Assembly: GCA_945870185.1 (NCBI GenBank)
Contig: CAMBRK010000049.1
Coordinates: forward strand, 1 to 33,474
DNA length: 33,474 nucleotides
Origin: Aureispira sp. CCB-QB1
Lineage (GTDB): Bacteria; Bacteroidota; Bacteroidia; Chitinophagales; Saprospiraceae
Reading direction: 5' to 3'
Position 1 is the first letter of the stretch. The number at the start of each line of letters is the position of its first letter. The position numbers were made by a program, and so were the translations under genes. A model generated the notes under the pieces. It ran no database searches and was not told the DNA's origin. It saw only the letters and a program-made list of their open reading frames with translations. This document shows, in pieces, positions 24,345 through 31,811 of the stretch.

Positions 24345-24352
24345 CAAAAGTA
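24345..24352 (-). promoter_or_regulatory. -7 box abutting the scpA start (near-leaderless)
   Basis: The minus strand reads TACTTTTG, then CCCT, then the ATG, so the transcript would begin at about the start codon. No -33 TTG is clear at standard spacing. Confidence 0.45.
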
Positions 24353-24412
24353 AGATTTTTAGCTGTAATACTGATGTCATTGACTTAATGATTTTTGAAG
24401 ATTGAGTGTATT

Positions 24413-24486
24413 TGGGCGTGTCCCTGCGGGTCAGGCTATCCGCTTTATTTCGCTTTGCTACATGCACGCTTCTATCCTTCACGTAA
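24413..24486. repeat. Intergenic repeat-like element (GGGTCAGGCTATCCGC type)
   Basis: In the divergent scpA-priA gap a GC-richer block reads GGGCGTGTCCCTGCGGG, TCAGGCTATCCGC and CTTCTATCCTTCACG. I recall closely similar blocks recurring between genes in many Bacteroidota genomes, so I list it as a dispersed repeat. Only one copy is in this window, and the identification is from memory. Confidence 0.4.
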
Positions 24487-24615
24487 AAAAGAAGTCTCTA
24501 TCTCTAAGGAAATATGTTTTTAATAAAAGATGTTGTTCTGACATCTGCACTTAACGGGTTATGCACAATTCCTACAATAATAGTTTGCCTTCTCCAGTTT
24601 TCCCATTCTGTTTAA

Positions 24616-24623
24616 TATCTTTG
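24616..24623 (+). promoter_or_regulatory. Candidate -7 box of priA
   Basis: TATCTTTG is an exact TANNTTTG match 25 nt upstream of the TTG start at 24649. The -33 element is unclear. Confidence 0.4.
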
Positions 24624-24648
24624 TGCCGTTACCGATAAACTTTTTCAT

Positions 24649-27108
24649 TTGTCACCAAAATTTGTTACCGTTGTATTTCCACTGGCACTGCCCAAGTTAT
24701 ATACTTACAGTGTTCCTGATGCTTTGGCTGAGGATATGAAGATCGGTAAAAGAGTAGAAGTATCTCTCAAAAATAAGTTGTACTCGGCTTTAGTGTTTGA
24801 GCTGATCGCAGAAGATATTAAGCTCGAATATAAACCCAAACCGATCATCTCTATCCTGGATGCCACACCGATGGTCACTGTGGGTCAACTTCAGTTTTGG
24901 GTATGGATGGCTGAGTACTATTGCTGTACGATCGGTGAAGTCATGAATGTAGCGATGCCTTCAGGTCTTAAGCTGGAAAGCGAAACCCGAGTCGTGTTTA
25001 ACGGCGATTTGTCATTATTGGATGCTATGGAGCTCTCTGATGAAGAATACTTGGTAGCTGAAGCTGTCTCCATACAAAACGAACTAACCATACTACAGAT
25101 ACAAGATATTCTGGACAAAAAGACGATATTTCCGGTTTTGAGAAGCCTATTGGACAAGAGGGTTATTTCTGTCAAAGAAGAACTGATAGAAAAGTTCAAA
25201 CCCAAGATGGTCAATTTTATGACACTTTGTGAGCCGTACCTCAGTGACCCACAGCAGCTTAACGAAGCCTTCGATTTGGTGAGCAAAAGCGAAAAGCAAA
25301 CCAAACTCCTACTCGCTTTTGTCCAAATGAGCAGAAATAAACAGTTTTCTTTTCCGGTTTCAGAGGTTTGTGATTTGGCAGGTGTGGATACATCATTTGC
25401 GGCAGCACTGGCCAAAAAAGGTTTATTTGCCATACAAAAACAAACCATAAGCCGCATCAGCAAAGACGAAGATGTCCAATATTTTGATCTACAGCCTTTG
25501 AGTGCACAACAGACAGAAGCTTTAGAAAATATTCAAAAGTATTTTGATCAACATATGCCTGTATTGCTACACGGCATCACCGGTAGTGGAAAAACGAGAG
25601 TGTACTCGGAGCTGATCAAGAATAATTTGGATTCGGGCAAGCAGATTCTGTATCTTTTGCCAGAAATAGCCCTGACCACACATATGGTCCAAAGATTAAA
25701 AACCGTATTTGGCAATGAAGTCTTGGTGTATCACTCCCGTATGAACAATCAAGAACGGGTGGAAATCTGGAATGCCGTATTGCTGGGTTCCAAACTCATC
25801 GTAGGTGCCAGGTCTTCGTTGTTTTTGCCTTTTGTAGACCTGGGACTGATTATTGTAGATGAGGAGCACGACCCATCTTACAAACAAAATGATCCAAGTC
25901 CCCGATACAACGCTAGGGATGCAGCAATCTTTTTGAGCAAACACTACAAAGCTCCCATTTTATTGGGTAGTGCCACGCCGAGCTTAGAGTCTTATGCCAA
26001 TACGGTATCTGGCAAGTATGGCATCGTAGAAATGGTAGAGCGGCATGGTGCAGCGGTGCTGCCACATATAGAAATCGTAGATCTCAAGCCGGAACATAAG
26101 GACAAAGCATTTAAGGGTACTTTTAGTAAGGCGTTGATACAAGGTATAGAAGAAGCGCTTGCCCAAAAAGAACAAGTCATTCTCTTTCAGAATCGACGCG
26201 GATATGCTCCTACGATGACCTGCATGGCTTGCGGCTGGAATGCAGATTGCGTCAATTGTGACGTACACATGACGATTCATAAGTCTTTTCACGAGTTGCG
26301 GTGCCATTACTGTGGATCCCGGTCAAAACTACCCGAAAGGTGTCCGGCATGCGGCAATCATGAGCTCATAGAGTCGGGTTTTGGTACAGAAAGAATAGAA
26401 GAAGAACTCAAGACCATATTTCCAACAGCTTTGGTGGCTAGAATGGATTTTGATACAGCCAAAACGAAGATTGCCTTTGAAGGGATCATCCACGATTTTG
26501 AAAATGGTCAGATAGATATTCTAATAGGTACGCAGATGGTCACCAAAGGGCTGGATTTTGACAATATTTCCTTGGTAGGTGTGCTCAATGCAGACAATAT
26601 CCTGAGATATCCTGACCTACGGGCCAATGAAAGAGCTTTTCAGCTACTGACGCAGGTTTCTGGCCGCGCCGGCAGGAGAGATAAAAAAGGAAAAGTAATC
26701 ATACAGACGTACAACCCATCTCATCCGGTGATCATAGAGACGATGCACCATATGTATGACCGCTTTTTTGAACGCGAATCGGGAGAGCGAAAGATGTTTA
26801 GATATCCGCCTTACTTCCGTATGATACAGATAGAACTACTCCATAAAAACTCCGCTACCGTAAACCATACAGCCGCAGTATATGCTCAAAATGTAGAAAA
26901 GCTCATCGGCAACAGACTGATAGGTCCTGCCATACCGTCTATAGCCAGAGTGCGCGGTCATTATATCAATACCATCACCATCAAAATGGAGAAGGACCCC
27001 AAGATCGTGCGAAAAGTCAAGGACATCTTATTGGCAGAGCGAGACAAACTCAAGGCCATTCCTGCCTGTAAAAGTGTAAGGATCAATATCGATGTGGATC
27101 CGTATTGA
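24649..27108 (+). CDS. priA: Primosomal protein N' (replication restart helicase PriA)
   Basis: PriA loads the replisome at stalled forks. The 819-residue product has an N-terminal DNA-binding domain (FVTVVFPLALPKLYTYSVP). It then has a superfamily 2 helicase with Walker A GITGSGKT (309-316) and DEEHD (404-408), and a zinc-binding region (C525 to C568: CMAC, CVNC, CHYC, CPAC). The later helicase motifs include IGTQMVTKGLDFDN and QVSGRAGRRDK. No ATG lies at a suitable position, so TTG at 24649 is the likely start; a -7 box just upstream supports this. Confidence 0.96.
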   Translation: MSPKFVTVVFPLALPKLYTYSVPDALAEDMKIGKRVEVSLKNKLYSALVFELIAEDIKLEYKPKPIISILDATPMVTVGQLQFWVWMAEYYCCTIGEVMNVAMPSGLKLESETRVVFNGDLSLLDAMELSDEEYLVAEAVSIQNELTILQIQDILDKKTIFPVLRSLLDKRVISVKEELIEKFKPKMVNFMTLCEPYLSDPQQLNEAFDLVSKSEKQTKLLLAFVQMSRNKQFSFPVSEVCDLAGVDTSFAAALAKKGLFAIQKQTISRISKDEDVQYFDLQPLSAQQTEALENIQKYFDQHMPVLLHGITGSGKTRVYSELIKNNLDSGKQILYLLPEIALTTHMVQRLKTVFGNEVLVYHSRMNNQERVEIWNAVLLGSKLIVGARSSLFLPFVDLGLIIVDEEHDPSYKQNDPSPRYNARDAAIFLSKHYKAPILLGSATPSLESYANTVSGKYGIVEMVERHGAAVLPHIEIVDLKPEHKDKAFKGTFSKALIQGIEEALAQKEQVILFQNRRGYAPTMTCMACGWNADCVNCDVHMTIHKSFHELRCHYCGSRSKLPERCPACGNHELIESGFGTERIEEELKTIFPTALVARMDFDTAKTKIAFEGIIHDFENGQIDILIGTQMVTKGLDFDNISLVGVLNADNILRYPDLRANERAFQLLTQVSGRAGRRDKKGKVIIQTYNPSHPVIIETMHHMYDRFFERESGERKMFRYPPYFRMIQIELLHKNSATVNHTAAVYAQNVEKLIGNRLIGPAIPSIARVRGHYINTITIKMEKDPKIVRKVKDILLAERDKLKAIPACKSVRINIDVDPY

Positions 27109-27135
27109 TGGGAATAATTAAAAATATCGTTTAAT

Positions 27136-28767
27136 ATGGAAATAATAGAAAAAGGTAAAAGTTTAAAAAATTGGTTGGCCGAACTTAATCAAAAGGTGAT
27201 AAACTCCCACTTTCCACAAGAAATCATAGAAAGAAGTAAGTCGTATGTTAATCATTTTTATGATGTTGAATATCAAGAAGATAAAATTTCTGGAAAGGTT
27301 ATTGGCAGTGAAATATATAAATTAAAAATTAAGGAAAAGAATGGAAATATTAATGGGAAATGTGATTGTCCGTACGGATTTGGTTGTAAGCATATGGCAG
27401 CATTTCTGGCATACTTAGCATTAATTAACAAGGAGATAAGCAATCAATTACCTGAAACAGGACCTGAATTTAGCTTTGAAAATTATGTAAATTCACTTTC
27501 TATTGATGCACTCAAAACGCTTGTTATCAAATTTGCTCCACAAAAATATAGAGAAAAAATAAAAAACCAACATAGTTCTGCAAATGATGAAGCTTCTAAC
27601 ATACATAAAATCAAGCAAAATATAGAAAAAATTCTTGAATATATAGATGATGCCTACGATTCTGAATACTACGAAAAAAAGATATTACAACAGTTAGATA
27701 AGATAGATGGCATGTCATCTGCTGTGGCAATTGAAGTGTATGACATATTTATTAATATTATTACATCAATTAATGACGCTATTGATCAAGGCTACCTTTA
27801 TAATCACTACAGCGACACATCTTTTGAAGGCTTTGAAATTGGTGCTCGTATCTTTTCATATTACTCAGAGAAACCCAAAGAAATCAAAGAAGAATATATT
27901 TTAAAATTGCTTCTTGCAGAAAACAATATTGGAGACTATGCATTAGAATTTGATTTTTTAAATCTACTATTTAACAAATGTGACCTTGAAACCATATATC
28001 GGTTAGTTTGCAAGTATTTGGAAGAAGGTGGCCAAGTATATGACCGTGAAATAGAAACACTTGTTAATAAAAAACAGGAGTATGAAAATGATCAAATATT
28101 TTTTGAACTGATTAAAACCATTTATAAATATTCTGATAACAATTTAACAATAAAATATCTTTTGTCGCATTACAAAGAAACAAAGCAATATTTAGAAGCT
28201 GTTCACCTTTTGGAAAAGAAACTGAAAGATCAAAAATTTATTTCAGGAATTGAAATTGATCATTATTTTCAGGAATTAATACTCCTAAAACAAACTTTAA
28301 AGAGTAATGACTTAGAAATATGGTGCATAAAATACTTTGAAAAAAGCACTAAAGCGCAAACATTGGCATTCATTAGACCATTTTTAGCTGATGAGAGTAC
28401 AGCTTTGGAAAAAAACCTAGAAAAGGAAGCTTTACACGAATATCTTGAATTCCTAATGATAGATAATCGAATAGAAGAAGTAAACCCTAATCTTGAAATG
28501 TTCGAAAAAAAGCATAAACAACTTTATGATCAATTTATTTTGAAATATATGAAAACTTGGCCGGAAAAAGCTAAAACCGTTTTATATTTAAAAATAGAAA
28601 AAGCAACTGAATATACGGGTGAAGGTTATTATAATGAAATCATATTATTGCTTCAAAAACTAAAAAAAATAGAACATACAGAAGTTTTGAAAACTTATGT
28701 CAATAAGTTAAAAAGTCACTTTTCCAGAAGAAGAAATTTTATTGAAAAATTAAATAAATTTAGTTAA
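27136..28767 (+). CDS. SWIM zinc-finger protein with helical C-terminal region
   Basis: The 543-residue product has an N-terminal SWIM domain. The YDVEYQEDKISGKVIGSEIY strand region leads to the metal motif C76-D-C78 ... C84-K-H86. The rest (about 150-543) is helical, rich in Lys and Glu, and recalls the alpha-solenoid arms of other SWIM proteins. SWIM domains bind DNA or protein. Some large ones accompany Snf2 helicases, but no helicase is adjacent here. It follows priA by 27 bp and may be co-transcribed. The gene is more AT-rich than priA, which hints at a different history. Confidence 0.8.
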   Translation: MEIIEKGKSLKNWLAELNQKVINSHFPQEIIERSKSYVNHFYDVEYQEDKISGKVIGSEIYKLKIKEKNGNINGKCDCPYGFGCKHMAAFLAYLALINKEISNQLPETGPEFSFENYVNSLSIDALKTLVIKFAPQKYREKIKNQHSSANDEASNIHKIKQNIEKILEYIDDAYDSEYYEKKILQQLDKIDGMSSAVAIEVYDIFINIITSINDAIDQGYLYNHYSDTSFEGFEIGARIFSYYSEKPKEIKEEYILKLLLAENNIGDYALEFDFLNLLFNKCDLETIYRLVCKYLEEGGQVYDREIETLVNKKQEYENDQIFFELIKTIYKYSDNNLTIKYLLSHYKETKQYLEAVHLLEKKLKDQKFISGIEIDHYFQELILLKQTLKSNDLEIWCIKYFEKSTKAQTLAFIRPFLADESTALEKNLEKEALHEYLEFLMIDNRIEEVNPNLEMFEKKHKQLYDQFILKYMKTWPEKAKTVLYLKIEKATEYTGEGYYNEIILLLQKLKKIEHTEVLKTYVNKLKSHFSRRRNFIEKLNKFS

Positions 28768-28900
28768 CCTTTTCACACTCCCTGATAACAATCTCCACTC
28801 GTCGGTTGGCTTTTTGTTCATCTTCATTCTTAGGGTTTGGGTATTTCATTTGAGCATTGGAATATCCTTGCTATTTTATCTATAAATAATGGCCAAAACC
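28760..28900 (-). pseudogene. Decayed OmpA-family C-terminal tail, copy 1
   Basis: The minus strand encodes GYSNAQMKYPNPKNEDEQ, then KANRRVEIVIREC and a stop. This is the C-terminal end of an OmpA-like peptidoglycan-binding domain (NRRVE signature). Further upstream the frame has two TAG stops, one shared with copy 2 (IK-stop-QGYSN), and then GFGHYL. No start exists; it is a remnant. It overlaps the last bases of the SWIM gene. Confidence 0.65.
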
Positions 28901-28990
28901 ATATTTTATAAAATAAAATAATATCTAAAACATAGAAATATTAATTTTAAAATATTTGTTAAAATTTAGGACTTTAAGAATCAAAGATCA

Positions 28991-28998
28991 TATATTTG
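28991..28998 (+). promoter_or_regulatory. Candidate -7 box of secreted paralogue C
   Basis: TATATTTG is an exact TANNTTTG match 19 nt upstream of the ATG at 29018. The same TATATTTG stands in the homologous promoter region at 30892-30899. Confidence 0.45.
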
Positions 28999-29017
28999 TA
29001 CTTAATAAATTAAAGTT

Positions 29018-30625
29018 ATGAAACATATAAAAATCTATATCATACCCTTTATTTTTTTTACTTTCAGTATAAACGCGCAAGTTTTACCCCCAAAACTTCC
29101 ATATGCAAAAATAGTTTTTCCTGGCCTTAATCCTGAGTACCACGAAACATCTTATGATGCATCTATGGTTAGTGATTCTTGCGATGGATATAATCAGTTT
29201 ACTCTTACCTATAAAGTTAAAGAAATATATCATACTGACTTTGTGTTTACTCCTTATCTTTATAAAAATCCTTACGGAACTATTGGCTCTTACATCGAAT
29301 GTAGAGATATCTATGATGGAAGTCTGAAATGGCAGCAGCGTTATGAGTTTGAAGACGGGCATGCAGAATTTATAGCTCTTATATACATAGAAGGCACAAA
29401 ATTGGTCGCTATTAGTCATAAAGAGAAAACACGTTTCAAAAAAAATACCTTTCAAAATAATTTAATTATCACTAAGAGGGAATACGATATTAAAGATGGT
29501 AGATTACTGAGTTATTATCATAGACCTTATGATGATGCAGCAGCTTATACCACATCAACAGCTTTTTTAGGTAGATCTGGTAGTTCATACATCTTCAGGG
29601 AACGAGAGCACCTTAGGTATGTAGAATATTTTGCCATAGGAAGCCAAAGATACTTAAAGAGTTGTTTGCTCGACCATACCGGAACCTTAGCTTCTAAGGT
29701 GGATACTATGGCTGTAAATAATTATATACTCAATTTTAATCTCATACAGCTGCATCCAGATACCTTGCTGCATGTAGAAATGAATAGAAGTAAACGTGTC
29801 TTTTACTTTAGACATTTGAGCCCTGACCTAAAGCTGTATCATGAGATAGTATCTGATACATTGCCTACCACAGACCCTGCCATATTGAATTTTGTCAAAA
29901 GATCATCGGATAAGTCCAAAATGCTTTTTTCTAATCTTGTTTGGCCTAGGTATTTTGTAGAGTACTTTTCGATAAGAAAAGATGGGAAACTGCTAAAATA
30001 CACCCTTGATAAAGCATCAAACGAATTTGAATGTCCTATAGACTGGGAAAGTGAAGGAGAGACGATCACTTTTCTTACCCGTAGGTTGCTCGCAGATGGT
30101 GAGACCTGGAAAAGTACCCTGCAGGTATACGATCTTGGTCCTGGTGAAGAGCGAAAGTTTATCAAAGAGTTTGTTTCCACTACCCGTCATAGAGATGCGT
30201 GGGCTACTTCATGTAATAAAATTGGTGATGATCATTTATTTTGTTATTTCACAGAAATTAGTTCTTCAGGGTATTTTCAATATTTATTCGATTACAATGC
30301 AATAGCGTACAGTCAGATGCTTATTCCTATCCAAAACCTGTATAGTCCATCTGATGTATCTGATCAAACAACGGAGAGTAATATCCATATTTGTCCAAAT
30401 CCTACTACAGATTACTGTTATATCCATTTTGACCATGACTTTAAAGGGATGATGCATATCTGCGATATACAAGGCAAGGAAATCATAAAATCAGAAGTGA
30501 GCAGTCAAAGGGAAACAAACATAGATGTCAGTGGTTGGGATGCAGGCATCTATTTTATCAATTTTATAGACAATAATAGCAGTCAAAACAAAAGCGTAAG
30601 CAAAAAATTGGTTAAGATGCGTTAG
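29018..30625 (+). CDS. T9SS-exported protein, paralogue C
   Basis: The 535-residue product has a signal peptide (about 1-20, ending INAQ). The N-terminal block PKLPYAKIVFPGLNPEY leads to SDSCDGYNQF and SYIECRDIYDGSLKW, the same order of blocks as paralogues A and B, so a PQQ or propeller-like fold is likely. The type A sorting domain reads NIHICPNPTTDYCYI ... GWDAGIYFINFI ... SKKLVKMR. It is very close to paralogue D, with long stretches almost identical in DNA. Unlike D and B it has no Cys-rich gene directly upstream; the OmpA remnant and promoter precede it. Confidence 0.8.
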   Translation: MKHIKIYIIPFIFFTFSINAQVLPPKLPYAKIVFPGLNPEYHETSYDASMVSDSCDGYNQFTLTYKVKEIYHTDFVFTPYLYKNPYGTIGSYIECRDIYDGSLKWQQRYEFEDGHAEFIALIYIEGTKLVAISHKEKTRFKKNTFQNNLIITKREYDIKDGRLLSYYHRPYDDAAAYTTSTAFLGRSGSSYIFREREHLRYVEYFAIGSQRYLKSCLLDHTGTLASKVDTMAVNNYILNFNLIQLHPDTLLHVEMNRSKRVFYFRHLSPDLKLYHEIVSDTLPTTDPAILNFVKRSSDKSKMLFSNLVWPRYFVEYFSIRKDGKLLKYTLDKASNEFECPIDWESEGETITFLTRRLLADGETWKSTLQVYDLGPGEERKFIKEFVSTTRHRDAWATSCNKIGDDHLFCYFTEISSSGYFQYLFDYNAIAYSQMLIPIQNLYSPSDVSDQTTESNIHICPNPTTDYCYIHFDHDFKGMMHICDIQGKEIIKSEVSSQRETNIDVSGWDAGIYFINFIDNNSSQNKSVSKKLVKMR

Positions 30626-30631
30626 TCTCAA

Positions 30632-30668
30632 GGAGTGTGATGAGCATTTTATTTAATCATCACACTCC
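30632..30668. terminator. Perfect 12-bp inverted repeat after paralogue C
   Basis: GGAGTGTGATGA (30632-30643) and TCATCACACTCC (30657-30668) flank a 13-nt AT-rich loop. It sits 6 bp after the stop codon and overlaps the end of the OmpA remnant on the other strand, so it could serve both directions. An identical left arm and loop occur after paralogue D. Confidence 0.6.
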
Positions 30669-30790
30669 CTGATAACAATCTCCACTTGTCGATTGGCTTT
30701 TTGTTCTTCTTCATTTTTTGGGTTTGGATATTTCATTTGAGCATTGGAATAACCTTGCTATTTTATCCAATTGTGATAGCCAAATCCATA
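30653..30790 (-). pseudogene. Decayed OmpA-family C-terminal tail, copy 2
   Basis: The minus strand encodes YGFGYHNWIK, a TAG stop, then QGYSNAQMKYPNPKNEEEQ and KANRQVEIVIRECDD with a stop. It is the same remnant as copy 1 but better kept in front of the TAG. The shared TAG means the pseudogene state predates the duplication, or the two copies have been homogenised. Confidence 0.65.
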
Positions 30791-30864
30791 TATTAGAACA
30801 TAAAATAACATTTAAAAAACATAGAAATATTAAATTTATATTAATTTTTAAAATATTTGTTAAA

Positions 30865-30899
30865 TTTGTTGAAATTGTGAAAATAAGATATTATATTTG
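30865..30899 (+). promoter_or_regulatory. Promoter of the second Cys-rich lipoprotein gene
   Basis: TTTG (30865-30868), 23 bp, then TATATTTG (30892-30899) fit the Bacteroidota pattern. The ATG preceding the repeats (30933) is 33 nt downstream. The surrounding DNA is homologous to that upstream of 29018. Confidence 0.55.
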
Positions 30900-30938
30900 T
30901 AATATTATTAAACTTTAAAAAAAATTATTATCATGAAT

Positions 30939-30971
30939 CACCGTACCAACACCGTACCAACACCGTAAAAA
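30939..30971 (+). repeat. 11-bp tandem repeat after an upstream ATG (frame closed)
   Basis: CACCGTACCAA occurs twice, then CACCGTAAAAA, starting 6 nt after the first base of the ATG at 30933. That ATG gives an 11-codon peptide (MNHRTNTVPTP) and TAA at 30966-30968. One additional 11-bp unit would join the ATG in frame to the lipoprotein with no stop between. The unit matches that of the other module at about 8 of 11 positions (xACxGTACxAA). Confidence 0.9.
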
Positions 30972-30972
30972 C

Positions 30973-31722
30973 TTGCCAACCAAAAAGCTAAATTTTTGGA
31001 TTAAAATGAGTTTAGCTTTGTTTGTCTCCTTCACATTTTCTTGTACTGATGCTGACCTAAAGAACGCCGACACTACCGCTGAATTGAAAACTGAAACACG
31101 AAATGAATTTGATTTACCTTCTGTGCCTCCATGTGATCCTTGTGTAGGGAGTTTAACACCTCGATCAGATGTTTTAGATGTAAATGGGTGTCCTATTACT
31201 GTCACTTATGATGTAGAAACATGTAGAAATGGTGAAATTCGTTTAAGAAATTTTAATCATGATTTTGATTTCAACGATCCTGATTGTATTAATCTAGCAC
31301 AGACCTGGAATCAATATCTTGCGGCTAATGATCCTATCAATGCCAATTTAGTTTTAAATGCCTTTTATAAAGCCTTAACTTTAAAGGCACAACAATCATT
31401 TATGTCAACATTAAATCCAATAGATTATCCAGCAGGTTATACTGATTTACAATTTATTGAGACCAATTGTCATACACTTTGTGCATATCCTGTCAGAAGT
31501 GAAGAAAATGAAATTTTATTTTATAATATCGACCATGCAGTTTGTGGTGAAGGTTGTTGTGTTAGAAATACAAAGTACATCGTTGTGAATGGCGAGTGGG
31601 AGATTGATGAAACATCAATAGTTGAATCTGATGCATTTTGTGATCCTTTACCTTTAATATGCCCTGAAGAAGGATTTCAGTTTGGCAATAAGTTCGAAAT
31701 CGCTTGCGCTAGACTAGAATAA
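30973..31722 (+). CDS. Cys-rich lipoprotein, second module (ATG frame currently closed)
   Basis: The lipoprotein frame starts at best with TTG (30973) or the ATG at 31006. From the TTG it reads 249 residues with a signal and lipobox TFSC (Cys24). The mature part shares the Cys framework of the first lipoprotein: VNGCPITVTYDVETC, DPDCINLAQTW, ETNCHTLCAYP, VCGEGCCVRNTKY and Cys residues in the tail. The ATG at 30933 is out of frame by one 11-bp repeat unit. Translation now could depend on reinitiation at TTG, 4 nt after the TAA, or on the internal ATG, which leaves a signal without basic residues. A hairpin separates it from the secreted paralogue D. Confidence 0.7.
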   Translation: MPTKKLNFWIKMSLALFVSFTFSCTDADLKNADTTAELKTETRNEFDLPSVPPCDPCVGSLTPRSDVLDVNGCPITVTYDVETCRNGEIRLRNFNHDFDFNDPDCINLAQTWNQYLAANDPINANLVLNAFYKALTLKAQQSFMSTLNPIDYPAGYTDLQFIETNCHTLCAYPVRSEENEILFYNIDHAVCGEGCCVRNTKYIVVNGEWEIDETSIVESDAFCDPLPLICPEEGFQFGNKFEIACARLE

Positions 31723-31757
31723 ATCCTTGATTAAAAAAGTGCAATCGAATATTTTAT

Positions 31758-31783
31758 AAGGTCATCATTTATTTGATGACCTT
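31758..31783 (+). terminator. Intrinsic terminator-like hairpin between lipoprotein and paralogue D
   Basis: AAGGTCATCA (31758-31767) pairs perfectly with TGATGACCTT (31774-31783) over a 6-nt loop, followed by AACTTTTTAATT. It lies in the same place as the 9340-9381 hairpin of the other module. Confidence 0.7.
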
Positions 31784-31811
31784 AACTTTTTAATTAATAA
31801 GTACCATTATA

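Noticed and set aside
24918-25463. 181-residue minus-strand frame inside priA
   Set aside because: It is a shadow of priA; Ser/Leu-rich antisense composition.
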